Notes: a model not told the origin generated them from the sequence alone. A stretch of DNA of 64,000 nucleotides from Diphasiastrum complanatum (GCA_029204225.1 CM055092.1:10255806-10319805); one strand, 5' to 3'; shown: positions 34,546 to 47,445, numbered from the stretch's first letter. Numbers and translations are program-made.

Positions 34546-36672
34546 GAATGAAGCTTTCATGCTTATTATTTTTAATATATCAGATACTCAGATTGGCCAT
34601 GTAGTTGAAGCCAAAACTTCGAAAGAAGTTCAGGACATCCTAAGCTCACTATATGATGTGAGAGACGTAACTACCAAGTTACATCTTCGAAGGAAATTCT
34701 TCACACTCAAGATTTTGAATTATGATTCTCTTCAGAATTATGTTAACTAATTTAAAAATCTCTTGCAACAGATGGCTGTTGTCGGATCATTCATAGAGAA
34801 TCAAGACGCAATTATGACATTGCTTTCAAGCTTGTCCTCTACATATGAGAACTGGGTGATGATCATCACGACACACTCAGATTTAACTCTTACTAGAGTT
34901 ATCACTATGTTGTTGCAAGAAGAGAATCGAAGAAGTCAAAACACTTCGTCTACCTCTTTGTCTCATGCTCTATATGTCAACAAGGGCTCGAAACGACAGA
35001 AACAGAAAAGCTCCAAGCAGTCAGCATCGAATTAGAAACAGACTCAAAGTCAAGAACAATCATCGAATCCAAATTCGTCGAAGAAGAAGATGTTTTGCAG
35101 ATATTGCAAGCGCAATAACCATGAGATCTAGGATTGCCGAATTCTCAAAGTGAAGAATGCAGCCAAGCAACCTGATCAACAAGCAAATATAGTTACAGTT
35201 GAAATAGACGAAGGCGCTTTTATGGTCAAAGACAAAAATGCAAATTTGAATTTGAATTTGCATGATCAATTCAAACTACTGTCAAAAGTCTTGTATGTTC
35301 CTAAACTCTCTACAAATCTGTTATCGATAAGTATAATTATAGATTTAAATCATAAGGTGGAGTTTGAGTCTAATCAATGCAGAATTATCGATAGGAGTAA
35401 TAAGATCCTTGCACTCAGCAAGAGGCATGCATACTTATATAGATTGGCACATCAATAAAGCATTACTATGACATCATCGATTAGGACTTTTGAATTATGC
35501 ATCTATTTCAAACATGTCTAGACAATTCCTAGCACTTGATCTCAACTATCCTTCTCGCAAAGTCGATCTCCCCATCTGCCATAACTGTGTTCTTGGAAAG
35601 CAGACTAGGATTCCTTTTAGATCGAGTCATAGACATGTAGCAAAAGGTCTGTTAAATGTTTTTTATTCAGATATACGTGGACCTATGCAAACTCCATCAT
35701 TACTAGATGCAATGTATTTCATTATCTTTATTGACGATCTCTCAAAGAACAGTTGTTTACTTCATTAAACAGAAGTCAGAGGCTTTCTCAAGTTCAGACA
35801 ATTCAAAGAGCATCCTAAAAATCAAACTAGCAAACGAATCAAAGCACTGAGGTCCGACAACGGGGGAGATTACATCTCCACCAAATTCAAGGAGTATTGC
35901 CTTAACAACGACATTGAGCAACAATACATTACCTCCTATTCGCCTCAATCAAATGGTCTTGCTGAGAGAAAGAACAGGACCTTAGTTGAATCGACAAAGT
36001 GCATGTTATCACATGCAACACTTCCGAAGTCCTTGGCTAAAGTTGTTTCAACAGCAACCTATATTCATAACAGATGTCCTACTAAAGGTCTCTAAGACAA
36101 AACACCATTCAAAGTTTGGACAGGTACCAAACCTTCTTTATCAAATTTAAAAGTTTCTGGATGTACTGCTTATGCGCATATTCCTCATGATCTCAGGAAG
36201 AAGATCGACTTCTATCAAATGTATTTTCATCAGCTACACTACTTCAGATCAAGCCTACAAGTTGTTCAGTCCTATCGAGTCGAAGATATTCGTTAGCCGG
36301 GATGTCATTTTCATCGAAGATCAGTTTATTGACCTCAAAGGAAAAGGCAAAGCCCATGTAGCCGACTTGTCTGACAAGTCCAACATATTGAACTTCGAGG
36401 TTCCTCAGTCGACCATTCCCATTGAAGGTCCAAGCTCATCTACTCTAGACGAACAACATATCAATCGTGAATCCGAATATGATGATGTTGCAGTTCAACA
36501 ACTACAGTATGATGAAAATGATCAACTTTCTCCATTACCCAAAAGATCATCAAGAATTAGCAGACCACCTAACAGGCATAAAAACGAATCTGCAGCCTAC
36601 CTTGTTCAGGAGCTGACGACTATCGAAGAGGCACTCAGTCAGCCCGATTCCGATCTCAAATTCTATGGGTAA
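34546..36672 (+). pseudogene. copia gag-protease-integrase, second copy, joined in tandem
   Basis: It begins in mid-gag at AFMLIIFNISDTQIGHV, matching about 32926 in the first copy, and continues through the knuckle (CRYCKRNNHEI), a protease lacking about 50 residues including the active-site DSGA, pre-integrase, and an integrase with LRSDNGGDY and SPQSNGLAERKNRTL. It ends in the linker before RT (36172-36672, RSSRISRPPNRHKNE). Multiple stops. RT and RNase H are missing here; copia RT sequence is next seen at 44066. Confidence 0.85.
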
Positions 36673-36674
36673 TA

Positions 36675-36843
36675 TCGGGTGCATTCCATATACAAGGTAA
36701 TATGGAGTTTGCCTAGTTGTAATTTTCTCGGTAGTTTGATATGCCCATTAAACTGATGGTAACTTCTGATCCCAATCGAAAGAATGTGTTTCTGTCACTT
36801 TGTGCATAATTTTGCACAAGATTCCGTTAGCTCGCTCAATAAG
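36675..36843 (-). pseudogene. gypsy (G1-type) integrase C-terminal fragment
   Basis: The minus strand reads ERANGILCKIMHKVTETH, then WDQKLPSV, a stop, and PYYLVYGMHPILPIEFEI, which is the end of a gypsy integrase. The last part is matched by 51648-51680 in the G1 element. It is cut on its 5' side by the LTR at 36844 and on its 3' side by copia. Confidence 0.8.
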
Positions 36844-37028
36844 TGTTGTGTCGTCGGTGTAGCATAGGGGTCCGCAGTTGGGAGCGGCAACCTCGCCTTC
36901 ACCTACATAGCAAGAAGAGAGAGGGAGAGGAGAGAGAGGAGAAAGAGAGTGGAGAGAGGGAGAGAGAGAATGCCTAGGTTGAGAAAGGCTTTGGGGGCTC
37001 GAGCGCCTACCCAAAGCTATTCTATCCC

Positions 37029-37176
<148 letters not shown>

Positions 37177-37854
37177 TGGAGATGGAGAAACCAAGAGAGT
37201 TTTATTAGAATGAGAATGGAAGATGATACAATACAAAGGAAATGGCTCCCTCTTATAGATTTTAGAGGTGAGCCTCCTTCACTCTCATTGGCCACTTCAT
37301 TGGGGCAAGGATTCTAATCCAAGCCTTTAAAATAAACACAACTTAAATCTATTGGTGCTAAGAAAGCACAAGGGCACTCACATGATTCATGTGAGTTTTA
37401 AGTTGGGCCCATTTAGCTTTTTTATTTGCAACTTGACTTGAGGCCTCTAATGTCATTTTAGAGTTATAAGCCCCTAGTCTCTTATTCCTAAGAATTACAA
37501 CTTGCTACTTGTGCTCATTGGTGGCTGGGCTTATACACATAGGACGCCAGTGCCTTGCACTTATTATTCTACTGTATTGTGGCGGGGCCCACTAGGCAAG
37601 GCTTGGCCAACAATATTTTAGGTGGTGGGACCCACTTATTTATCTGTATACATGAAAGACCCACAACAGGGTCCACGACCCAAAGTAGTGCCGGTCCCTC
37701 GACACTAGGCTGCAACTGTCGTGAAGGGGCACTGTTGTCGGTTCTTTTATTGTTGGGACATGGGTGCTTCAGGAAAAGCGTGGATAGAATTCACTTACGT
37801 AAACCTGAGGCTTTATTGGTTGTTGATCAGCAAGAACCTGGACTTGCCAGATTT

Positions 37855-39040
37855 TCAATAATACCCATAAGGGTCTGGTGGCCATTCCGGATAACCTTGT
37901 TCATCAACATTCGGGTAGTTGAGGCATTCCATTAGAGTATCCCAAGATAAAACTGGATCCTCATAGATTGGCACAACTTGTCCCAACGTCATGGACTCCC
38001 CCAAATCATAATGTGGATATGACATACTTGCTTGACTCTCTTGTCTGTCCAGGTATTCATGGTATGCCACAACCTGAAGACTTTCCTCAGCAGTCAATAT
38101 CAAAGATATAGGACAAGGCTTTGTCATTGTAGGTGCTTGTGCTTGTTGTACTGGCGGCCTATTTGGGCTTGGATTCCCTGGATTTGGCGTTGGTTTGGGC
38201 TACTGCATTATGGAACAATGAGACTTTGGTTGAATCTTGCTTATTGAGGGACAATCATCAACTGTCATTGCACTTCCCCGTTGAAGGCTACGTGATGGCA
38301 CTTTTCCTTGGATGTTGATTTAGATGGGTTTATCTGACGTCCATCCTTCAGATGAGCTCCTTGTTGGCTTGATTATACTTCTGACCGTTGAACCACTAGA
38401 TCTGGCTGTCGGGCCTTCTGCTCCACCTTTGGTCCATCATGTCGAGGATTCTTGATTGGACATCTTGCACTCGGATGATTTCCAAAATAGTATGTACATT
38501 TGTCCTTTTCAAGAAACTTAATAGAGCGAGTATAAGCTTGCTGACAGCTTGAAGTGCAAGGTTCTTGTTCTTCTGCTGCACTTGATCTGCTTGACCTTGC
38601 TGCACTTTGTTGCCTTGCATGGGGTTCCATTCTTGTTGGATCATCGCTTGTTTTCGACCTTTGTTGCTCTGATTCCCCATCTGGATAGGGAAAATCCTTC
38701 TTCCCGAGTGAGATTTCCATCAAGGCAACATCCTTACAAAGTTGTGGAAGCGACGCATAGGATGCTAACTCTTCCATACCAGATCTGATCCTTTTGGGCA
38801 GTCCGACATAGTATTTTGCCATGAAGATCAGTTGGGAATCGGGGGATCACAATCATTCACTAGATGATAGATCCGATAGGTGTAGTCTCGGATTGTTTCA
38901 GCAGGGAACTTTTTTAATTTCGATAATCCTACAAGGGCGGTCTCTCCATATTTCAGCACTAGAATGTCGCAAAGTAACTGGTTGGTGAATTGCTTCAAGG
39001 TTTGCTCAATGACTCTGGTGTTCCAACCTCTCTTTTTTTT
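37855..39040 (-). pseudogene. gag of the small LTR element, broken
   Basis: Minus-strand blocks in changing frames: AETIRDYTYRIYHLVNDCD and MAKYYVGLPKRIRSGMEEL (gag core, about 38960-38750), a Ser/Gln/Glu-rich linker, a degenerate knuckle CTYYFGNHPSARCP (second Cys replaced) near 38500, and an acidic Tyr/Pro-rich tail ending near 37855 (WPPDPYGYY). It has several frameshifts and an internal stop. The tail is not a domain I recognise. Confidence 0.65.
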
Positions 39041-39689
39041 TTTTTGTGAGAGATGGAAAAGAAAAAAGAGAGAAGAGAATCGGTAAATGGTGGATCAGTA
39101 TGGATGAGAATAGAGACAGAAATGGATTTATCTAGCAGAGACGGAGATAGAAGATGGAATAGAGATGAGACAGAAGAATGATAGATGGATAATGGTTGAT
39201 GTGGAGGGAACTGATCGGCTTGATCTGAGGTTCATTCACTGGATTCAGTCCAGGGATGTTGGATCTTGATGGATAATGTGACTGCAACCTAGATTTGACA
39301 AGATCTGATCAGTTTTAGTTGGCTAATAGTGTGATTTTAGCCCTTTTTCTTGGTTTTTTGTGATTTTTTTTTTTTTTCTTGAGATTTCTTCAGATATGAG
39401 TGAATCAAACCTTTAACCTTCCTACAGTAGCTGTATTTGGACCATTTCTAGACAATGTGAGTTCTTCAAGAGTTCTTGATGGACACATTTGTTAGGATCT
39501 GGAAAAACCTCAGTTTTTTGGCACGTTTTGGCACTTTTTCTTAAATATTTAAAAATATAACCATTGGATCTTTACAAAATTTTTACAGTAGCTAGATCTA
39601 GGTTAGATCTATCTATAAAACTCTTTGCAAAGGCCACTTCCTAGCAGATCTTAAAAAATCATGGAAAAAGTGCATTTTTTTGGGTTTTT

Positions 39690-40430
39690 TTTGTAAAATT
39701 TTTAGATTTTCTGGGAACAAACCCTCGCAGACTGGTATACACTTGTATCTGAGTCAGATTTACCTGCTCACAAAGCTGCGAGAGTTACTTCCCAAGAAAA
39801 CTATTGAAAAAAGTGCAATCTTTTGGGGTTTTTTTTGCAAAATTTTAAGATTTTTTGGGAACAAACCCTTGCAGACTGGTATCACTTGTACCTAAGTCAA
39901 ATTTATTTGCTCACAAAGCTGCAAGAGTTACTTCCCAAGGAAACTCAAAAAATCTTGAAAAAAGTGCATTTTCTGATTTTTGGCCAAATTTTGAGATTTT
40001 ATGGGAACTAATCTTTGCAGACTGGTATGTGCTTGTATCTGAGTCAAATCCACTTGCTTACCAAGCTACGACAGTTACTTCCCAAGGAAACTCAAAAATT
40101 TGTTGTCTGAGAGGGTTCTAGGCCACTTTTTGCTCTTGGAAACCTTCACAGGGGCACTTTTTTTTGGGATCTAACTCTCGCAGACTTCTCTGTGTCCTTG
40201 TCTCAATGAGATGGAACTTCAGATAGCTCTGCGAAGGTTAGTTTTGAGTTTTGAATTTTTTTTTGATTTTTACAAGGGTTTTTTGAATTTATTTTTGGGT
40301 TTTTCTCTGATTTTTCAAAATCTGATGGGAACTAACCCTCGCAGGCTTCTGTGTAGGTCTGGGATAGTACCTTGGAGCTGCTGCCAGTCATGCGAAGGTT
40401 CATGCCCACTGGTTTTTGAGAAATCAAAAT
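39690..40430. repeat. degenerate tandem repeat in the small LTR element, 5 units of 140-170 bp
   Basis: GGGAACAAACCCTCGCAGAC-type words recur at about 39714, 39855, 40001, 40160 and 40329, each (except the last) followed by CTTGT.TCT.AGTCA and AAAGCTGCGAGAGTTACTTCC or close variants. One unit occurs in the opposite genomic orientation at 45640-45840, inside another element with an Asp-type primer site. Confidence 0.75.
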
Positions 40431-40936
40431 CTGATGAGATTTTGCCTCTCTTTTCCCCTCCAAAAACAGATTTTGAGCTTTTATCTGATTTTTGTGGATT
40501 AACGAAGGGATTGGGTGCTTGAATCTGATCCTCCCACCCCAAAATCTCTCCCTACAGTTGAAACAAACAAAAAAATCACGCAAAAACGGCAAAAACTAAC
40601 ACTACTCACACTATTCTACCCCTAAAATCCGATTTTTTTGGTGAAAATGAATGGTGAAAGAGAAGAAAAGAGAGAGGGAGAGAGAGGAAGATATTAAGAA
40701 AACTATGCGGTGAAGCGAGTGTGTGGCGCTCCTCGGCAACGACGCCACTGTTGTGTCGTCGGTGTAGCATAGGGGTCCGTCGCTGGGAGCGGCAACCTCG
40801 CCTTCACCTGCATAGCAAGAAGAGAGAGGGAGAGGAGAGAGAGGAGAAAGAGAGTGGAGAGAGGGAGAGAGAGAATGCCTAGGTTGAGAAAGGATTTGGG
40901 GGCTTGAGCGCCTACCCAAAGCTATTCTATCCCAAC

Positions 40937-41090
<154 letters not shown>

Positions 41091-41219
41091 AAACCAAGAG
41101 AGTTTTATTAGAATGAGAATGGAAGATAATACAATACAAAGGAAATGACTCCCTCTTATAGATTTTAGAGGTGAGCCTCCTTCACTCTCATTGGCCACTT
41201 CATTGCGGCACTGGATGCG

Positions 41220-43026
41220 GAAAATATGGGTACACTATCTAAAATGCAGCCATTAATTATCACCTAGATTTCAGGTGGGCCTTCGTCACCATGATTTATT
41301 AGTCCTACATCGACTAATGGCAACTTAGCTTTCCTTTTCTTCTTCCTTTGCAAAAATTATTTAATCTCTTTCTTATAATATTGATTATCCTATAATAATT
41401 GTTTGAAAGTTATATTGGGCATTCTAGAGGCAAAATCTTCTACTATGTCATATGAACGATGTCTACGTGGAGATGGGTCTCTAGGTATCTCATTAATTAT
41501 TATTGGATCTGAGAACATTATTTTATTTAGCTCTCTTCATTTCTTTGTCTAGGAATTTCTTAGCTTCTAAACTGATATCTGGTTCATAGTATTTTTCACT
41601 AGATCTATCAAAGTCTGGGTCTTTAGGACTTTCTACGGTTTGCTCTGCGGGTTGCATTTTAGTTGTCGCATTTTTCGCACTTTTCGTAGTTTGTGCACTA
41701 TTTGCATTTTTATCCTTCTTGGTTTTCTTTTTATTTCTAAGAGTTGGCATATTCTTCCTGCTTCTAGTTGTGACTTTATTTAAATCTAAGTCTAATTCAG
41801 GCCAATCTTTGTCTTGATTTTCTATGGTCTCGGGCTCTACTTCTATCCTTTGGACTACCATGTCAATGTTAGACTTAGATGGTCGTGGCTCATCTTCTCT
41901 AGGCATATTAACAAACCGTGGTTTGGACTGTGGCTGTTGTGGCTGAGGACATTCAAAAGTGACATGTCCTTCGCCTTTGCAATTAGCACAAAGTGGCACA
42001 TATCCTACTGACCTCCTAGGTTCAGGACAGTTAGGAGAATAGTGACCAGGGTCTCTGCAATTATAGCATTGGCTCTTTACTCTAGGTGGTGGAGTGGAAT
42101 CTCTTGTCCCTCCTCTACACAAAATAGTATACTGTTGGCTATTGCGTGGTTTAGACATAAAATTATTTTGGTGGTTAGGAGTAGCGGTATAGGCTACCTC
42201 CTCATGATTATCAATCGGACAGAGGAATAATTCTTCCTCCACATAGCTGGTTTGTAAATAAGGACCATTCCTTTTAGAATGTCCCTCTTTACCACAAGCT
42301 GTACACCAAACGTTAGCATTTGATTTTGCTTTCTTCCTCTTAACTTTAATGTCGAACATCTGGACTTTTAAGTCCCCCATTTCTTTCGCTAAATGCTCTA
42401 CACTTTTTCTTAATGGATTTGTTTTTTTGGGACTTTTCCATTTTTCGTCTTCTATCTGAGTTCTTACTCTTAGATTTTCTATAACTAGTTTCTTCTTCAG
42501 ATGACGGAGAATAAAATGAATAATCAGAAGACTCTTCTTCATCTGTTGAATCAGATTCTAACTCAGACTCCATAGACGAGTTAGATTCTTCTATTCTTTC
42601 ATGTTTATGCTTCTTACTAGTACTCTTTCATAACTATTCACATCATTAGATGATGCCCCTCTGAAGAAGTCATATCTGATTTTGATAGATGTGGGTGGTG
42701 TTGGATTCGCCATATTATCAGGTGGTGGGTTAGGTGGCGGATCTGGTGGATCAGATAACTTGGAACTATGTTCAGATGGTGTAGATGTAGATTCTGAAGA
42801 CGGTTCACACTCCTCTTCAGATTCTGGCTCTGATGGTGGATCAAGGTCTTGTTCAGACTCAGATTCAGAAGTATTGTAAAAATTATCAAAGGCTTCAGGA
42901 CTTAATCTAACTCTTATTGGTGAATTTCACAGTTTCTGGAAATACAAATCATGTGCCTTTCTATAAGCTTCTAATCGTTGTGCTCGTTCTAAATGTTTGG
43001 TTGTGCGTGGCTGATCTCGTGGCATA
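41220..43026 (-). pseudogene. G1 gypsy gag and protease start
   Basis: On the minus strand the frame opens near 43026 (MPRDQPRTT) downstream of the LTR and primer site. It passes with frameshifts through an acidic Ser/Asp-rich part and then an open stretch 42542-41523 with three zinc knuckles: CTACGKEGHSKRNG (last Cys changed), CYNCRDPGHYSPNC and CANCKGEGHVTFEC. A Lys-rich tail ends in a stop, and protease-like sequence (VIINGCILDS) follows to about 41220, where the small LTR element interrupts. It is the same gag as 52690-54800, with the better-preserved knuckles. Confidence 0.85.
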
Positions 43027-43090
43027 CATTACATGAATAAGATTCAACGGACTTAGTACACTTAAAAATAATGAAAAGATAAAGATTCGT

Positions 43091-43110
43091 CTCGTCGGAA
43101 ACGACACCAA
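43091..43110 (-). other. G1 primer-binding site, degenerate
   Basis: The minus strand reads TTGGTGTCGTTTCCGACGAG five bases after the LTR end, a mutated form of the Asp-tRNA primer site better preserved at 54871-54890. Confidence 0.6.
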
Positions 43111-43114
43111 ATTA

Positions 43115-44065
43115 TGTGGTAGCCTAGTCGTTATAGATTTTCACAAAATCAGTAAATTAAGTAGTATAAAAGATTATATCGTTCTCCAAGAGAGATAAAA
43201 ATCTCCTCTTTCAGATCGATAAGTGTACGAAGGTGATGGATAGATGGTGGATGTAATATTCAAAATAGAATACTACAATGACAGATCTAGTTGTCCAAAA
43301 TTATTGAGTAAATTGGCATCCAGAAACACCAAGGATGAAACGATTTGGTCAAGGTCTGAAGGTATAGAAGGGTACGTTATCTTCCAGGCTCTTAGGACAA
43401 CAATAAGCAAATTAATCTGACAACAACAAGCAAAAAGATTCTTCACAACGAAATCTGTTCGGCTTTTGATTCCTCTCAACAAGCACAAGGAATTAGTTTT
43501 TATCACATAAAGCAAACAAGCAGCACATCAATTAAGTTCTTTATCTGAACACAACTCATTCAGAATTAAAAGAGATTCTGTTTAGAATTATGCTTAAGGC
43601 TTCAACTAATTCCCTGCACACATTGGTTAGAATGTCGCTCCTAGATGTCGCCTATAAATCCAAGTTAGAAAATCTGAAATTCAGTACAAGTGAAGTGTGA
43701 ATGCTGCAAACAGATGTCTATCAAAATCAGTTACAGAATATCTCAGAGTGTATTCACTCAATTGATAAGAAGTGTAACTGTAACAGATAACAGAGGAAAA
43801 AAATGCACAGGATATGAAACTGGCTCTCTCTTCTCTCTATTAATAGCTGAATCTCCGCGTATGTACAATGGCTTTGAGTGTCGCCCTTATAGAGACAAAC
43901 ACCGGCCTATCCGTCAATCACCAACCGTTAGGGTGTCAGTTGGGATCAGGTAATGTGTCGCTCTAGAACGTTGCCCAAAATGTCACGAGTTCTTAATTAC
44001 AATGAATTTACAAAATGCAACTAGGCCTTTACATGAATTTAGGCATTATAGCATATTTTCATGTA
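43115..44065 (-). repeat. G1 5' LTR, truncated
   Basis: On the plus strand it starts TGTGGTAGCC and is collinear with the LTRs at 48569 and 54896. It breaks off at CATGTACCA, about 85 bp short of the LTR's TGTGGAGGCC start (minus sense), where copia RT begins. Confidence 0.85.
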
Positions 44066-44612
44066 CCAAACGACAATGTATCAAGATACAAAGCCAGTCT
44101 AGTTGCTAAAGATTTCTCACAAAAGTATGGTGTTGACTATACAAAAACCTTTTCTCTTGTTGTGAAGCATACATCTATACGTATATTGTTTGCATATGCA
44201 GCAGCCTACAGTCTGAAGATCCATTTTGTAGATGAGAAGACAACATTTCTACATGGAAATCTGAAGGAAGAAGTCTACATGGACCAGCCACCAGGATTTA
44301 CCTATAAGTCATTTACTGACTACGCCTGCAGAATGCACAAGAGCATTTATGGACTGAAATAGTCTGCGAGGCAATGGCACAAGAAGAAGGATCATGCTCT
44401 CAGATATTTGGGCTTCCACAACGTCTATGTGAAAGTCATAGATGGTGAAATCATTATCATTGGTGTCTATGTAGATGTCACATTGATCCTGTCAATAGGT
44501 GATCAGTTGACTGCACAAGTGAAGGAAGAAATTTCTAGGCACTTTGAAATATCAGACCTAGGTGAAGCGAAATGCTACATGGGCTTGCAGATTGACAGAG
44601 ACCTTGAGGATG
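44066..44612 (+). pseudogene. copia reverse transcriptase fragment
   Basis: Reads RYKASLVAKDFSQKYGVDY, MDQPPGF, SIYGLK then a stop, and GVYVDVTLILS, where the catalytic YVDD has become YVDV. It ends after LGEAKCYMGLQI at the LTR starting at 44613. It could be the displaced RT of the copia element whose integrase ends at 36672, since about 40 codons separate the two in intact copia elements. Confidence 0.85.
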
Positions 44613-45339
44613 TGTTGGGAGTATTCCCGTGTAAATAAATAAAGTAGCCAGAAATAATAGAAATACATTATGAGAGTCGTGGCTACCTGCATGTATAAGC
44701 CCATGGCCCAATGAGCACTTGTAAATAAATTAAATTTGAATAAACTTGACTTTGGGACATGTAATTAAAATAATATTAGAAGGCCAAATTTGGGTTAATT
44801 TGATTTCATAAGTTTTGTAATTAGTTAAAAGTCAAATGGTGGTAGGTGGGCTGTGCTTCGTTGTGCACCATAGATTAGTTTGTGTTTCTTTTGAAAGGTG
44901 TGGATTTCAATCCTACTTTCTTGCAAGTAGCCAATAGGAAGCAAGGGGCCAAGGCCACCCCAAAGATAAAAAGCCATCTATTGTACACCATTTTACATGC
45001 TAATTGAGAGGAGGAGACTCTACCATATTAGAGAGCCATGCTCTTGCTTTTCATTATGTTTGTTATTAATTTCCATTTGCCATAGTTCTTGCTTTCTAAT
45101 AGTTAAAAGTTTCTCCATTTGTATGTTATGATAAGCACATGAGCTAACCTCCCTCGAACTCTCTCTCTTTCATCCTCATTCTTAGATGTTAATGTAGGAG
45201 GAGTAGTGTTAAGTGGGTTAGAGTCAGTGTAGTGTTAGAAAGGCATCTAAACTAGCAACTAAGCATAGTTAGGAACCTATCCAAGTGTTCTAACCCTTCT
45301 TGACAAGCGGAGGGCTGCTCCCAATCTGCACACCCTACA
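44613..45339 (+). repeat. LTR of a Tat/Athila-type element
   Basis: A TGTTGGGAG...CCCTACA unit of about 727 bp is followed after one base by the primer site TGGCGCCGTTCTGGGGA (45341-45357), close to the plant Asp-tRNA complement. It holds polyadenylation-like AATAAA near 44636. A second LTR was not found. Confidence 0.7.
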
Positions 45340-45340
45340 G

Positions 45341-45357
45341 TGGCGCCGTTCTGGGGA
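45341..45357 (+). other. tRNA-Asp-type primer-binding site
   Basis: TGGCGCCGTTCTGGGGA. The first ten bases and the last five match the usual TGGCGCCGTTGCCGGGGA. It marks plus-strand orientation for this element. Confidence 0.75.
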
Positions 45358-45769
45358 TAGGCTATCTCTAACTAGCTTTAGTTGTCTTTTTAGTTGTTTT
45401 AGCTTTTTTTAGTGTGTTTTAGGTGGATTTGGGGGTAGATTAGACTTATTTTGTGTGCTTTTTTGTGATTGGACTATTCTAAGCTAGCGGAGGAGGTGTG
45501 GAGTGGTAGTGGAGACCTTAAGCAGCCTCTAATGGCTTGGAATCCATTCACAACATTGAAAAAACACAAAGAAAACGGTCAAATTCATTTTTGGAGAGAA
45601 AAAGTGGCCAAAAACCACTTCAAACTTTATTTCTCAAAAACCATTAGAAACTAACCTTTGCATGACTGCTGGCAGTAGCTCTAGGGTATGGTCTCAAACC
45701 TGCATAGAAGCTTGCGAGAGTTACTTCCCAATCGATTTTGAAAAAACAGAGAAAAACCCAAAGAAATTT

Positions 45770-46990
45770 CAAAAATCCCTTGTAAAAATAAAAAAATTTC
45801 AAAATTTCAAACTAACCTTCGTAGAGCCTCCTGAAGCTGCATTTCCTTGTGAAAAGCACACTAAGCATTTGACCAAGGAAGTATCTAGGATCGGTTGGTA
45901 TGATGGGCACTCATTGCTAGTGTGTGCACCTTGACAATGAGGGCACCATGTATTCTCTCGTCTATGTTGGATTTGGCCACTGGGTAGTTGACCCGACATC
46001 AAACTCTAGATAGACTTAAGAGTGTTTTGAAGCTCTTTCATGAGTTTCTCCATTTGTTGTTGGTGTTGCTGGTTAAGCAACTCCATTTGTGTTTTCCATA
46101 ATTGTTCTCATGTTTCTTTAGTTGGTCAAGCTTCTTGGACAACACGATGTGCTCTCCGTTCACGTGGCTCATCGACATCTGATCCCTCATCTTCTTCTCG
46201 AATGGCATCAGACATGGCTTGTTTCAATGATGTGCATTCATCATTGGAGCAAAGTTCATGTCTTATCCATCATGGGAGTCCAACGAAAAGCCAAATGCTA
46301 AGCATAGATTCAGTGGGTTGTTCATGTACCTGACTTTTTAATCTTTTTAATCTTTCTATGTAGTTACGTACTTTCTCATCTTTTGTCATTTTGATGTTAC
46401 TCAACTTGACAAAAGGACTTTTGATCAATTGAAATGGCTTAAAACGTTTGATGAAGGCTTCCTTCAAGAGTGACCAGTCTTGTTTATCATCACGATCAAG
46501 GTTAAAAAAACCATTCTCGTGCTCAATCGATCATGGTCATCGAGAAGAGCTGAACCATGGCTTTTGATGATGTCTCGCCATAGACATCGCATGTGTTCTC
46601 AAAGACTTGAAGAAATATTTGAGGGCCAGTGTTGCCATCGTACTTAGGTAAATCTAACTTGGGAGTACGTTTTTCAGTACACGGAACATTATTTGCAAAA
46701 GCTCCGTTTAAGTGAGATCGTGCATGTGAAGATTCTGCAACATGAAAGTGTGGGCGATCTTGTGCCACTCTAGAGCATTATGCTTTGTCTTCGGCAAAAT
46801 TTGAATCTAAAGGTTCACTTCGATTCTACTCCTTCTACTTCCTCTTTGACTCCATCTATCGCCTTTTGAAGTGCCATAGACGAATCTTTTGCCAGTAAAG
46901 TTCGAATTGTGTGGAATGACCTGGGTAGGGCTCGAAGAAAATAGCTAAGCTATTTTCCCTTTGAGATTGCATTTTCAATGTCGAAACTCT
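45770..46990 (-). pseudogene. gypsy gag, inverted relative to its LTR and primer site
   Basis: The minus strand encodes gag in broken frames: KLDLPKYDGNTGPQIFLQVF and ETSSKAMVQLFS (46768-46523), MKEAFIKRFKPFQ and DEKVRNYIERLKRL (46467-46270), and a knuckle CPHCQGAHTSNEC (about 45930). An upstream helical part lies at 46990-46800. The LTR, primer site and repeat unit 45640-45840 read on the plus strand, so this block is flipped. The breakpoint is near 45845, just past the repeat unit. Confidence 0.7.
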
Positions 46991-47092
46991 GCAAAGAAAT
47001 AAACAGATTCTTTATCTTTCATACAAAAGTGGTCAGATCTTTGTCAACTCATTGTAGGTTAGTCAATTGTCCTCCAAGAACATGATTTGATT

Positions 47093-47400
47093 TCATGATC
47101 GAGTCTCAACCTTGGTTTGCAATTCTTCCAACAATTCTTTCGCGTTAGAAGTCGATGAAAGAACTAACATTATGTTGTCATTCACTGAAGACGCGATAAT
47201 TGCTATCGCTTTGTCAATTTTCTCCCTCCATTCACGAAGTTCTTTGCCAGGAGTAATTGGCTTCTCTTCTGTTGAATCTACCCATTGCCAAAGACCTTCA
47301 CCCTTTAAGTCTTTAGCTTCCATACTAAATAATTTGAAAGTTATGTATCCAAAATCGTTCTGAACTTAGACTGAATGTTACCGATCGAAGACATCTTCTA
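47093..47400 (-). pseudogene. copia gag start
   Basis: Begins near the ATG at 47394 (MSSIGNIQ-like) on the minus strand, right after the primer site. It then reads with a break into MEAKDLKGEGLWQWVD and REKIDKAIAIIASSVND, typical of the copia gag N-terminus. It is cut near 47090. Confidence 0.65.
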
Positions 47401-47445
47401 ATCTTCTGAATAAGCTCCAGATAAAGATGTTGATGGATGTTTCAT

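Larger units (their letters stand above)
31429..36672 (+). mobile_element. copia-type LTR retrotransposon, chimeric tandem gag-pol
   Basis: A 5' LTR of roughly 31429-32590 (left edge estimated; right edge CCAACA) is followed by TGGCATCAGAGC at 32591-32602, a one-mismatch initiator-Met primer site. A first gag-pol (32736-34545) breaks off inside integrase and fuses to a second gag-pol (34546-36672), which stops before RT. The LTR contains a TATATATATTGAATAC promoter-like stretch (about 31835) and TTCGCGA-type words at 32235-32340. No 3' LTR is seen; gypsy sequence begins at 36675. Confidence 0.8.
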
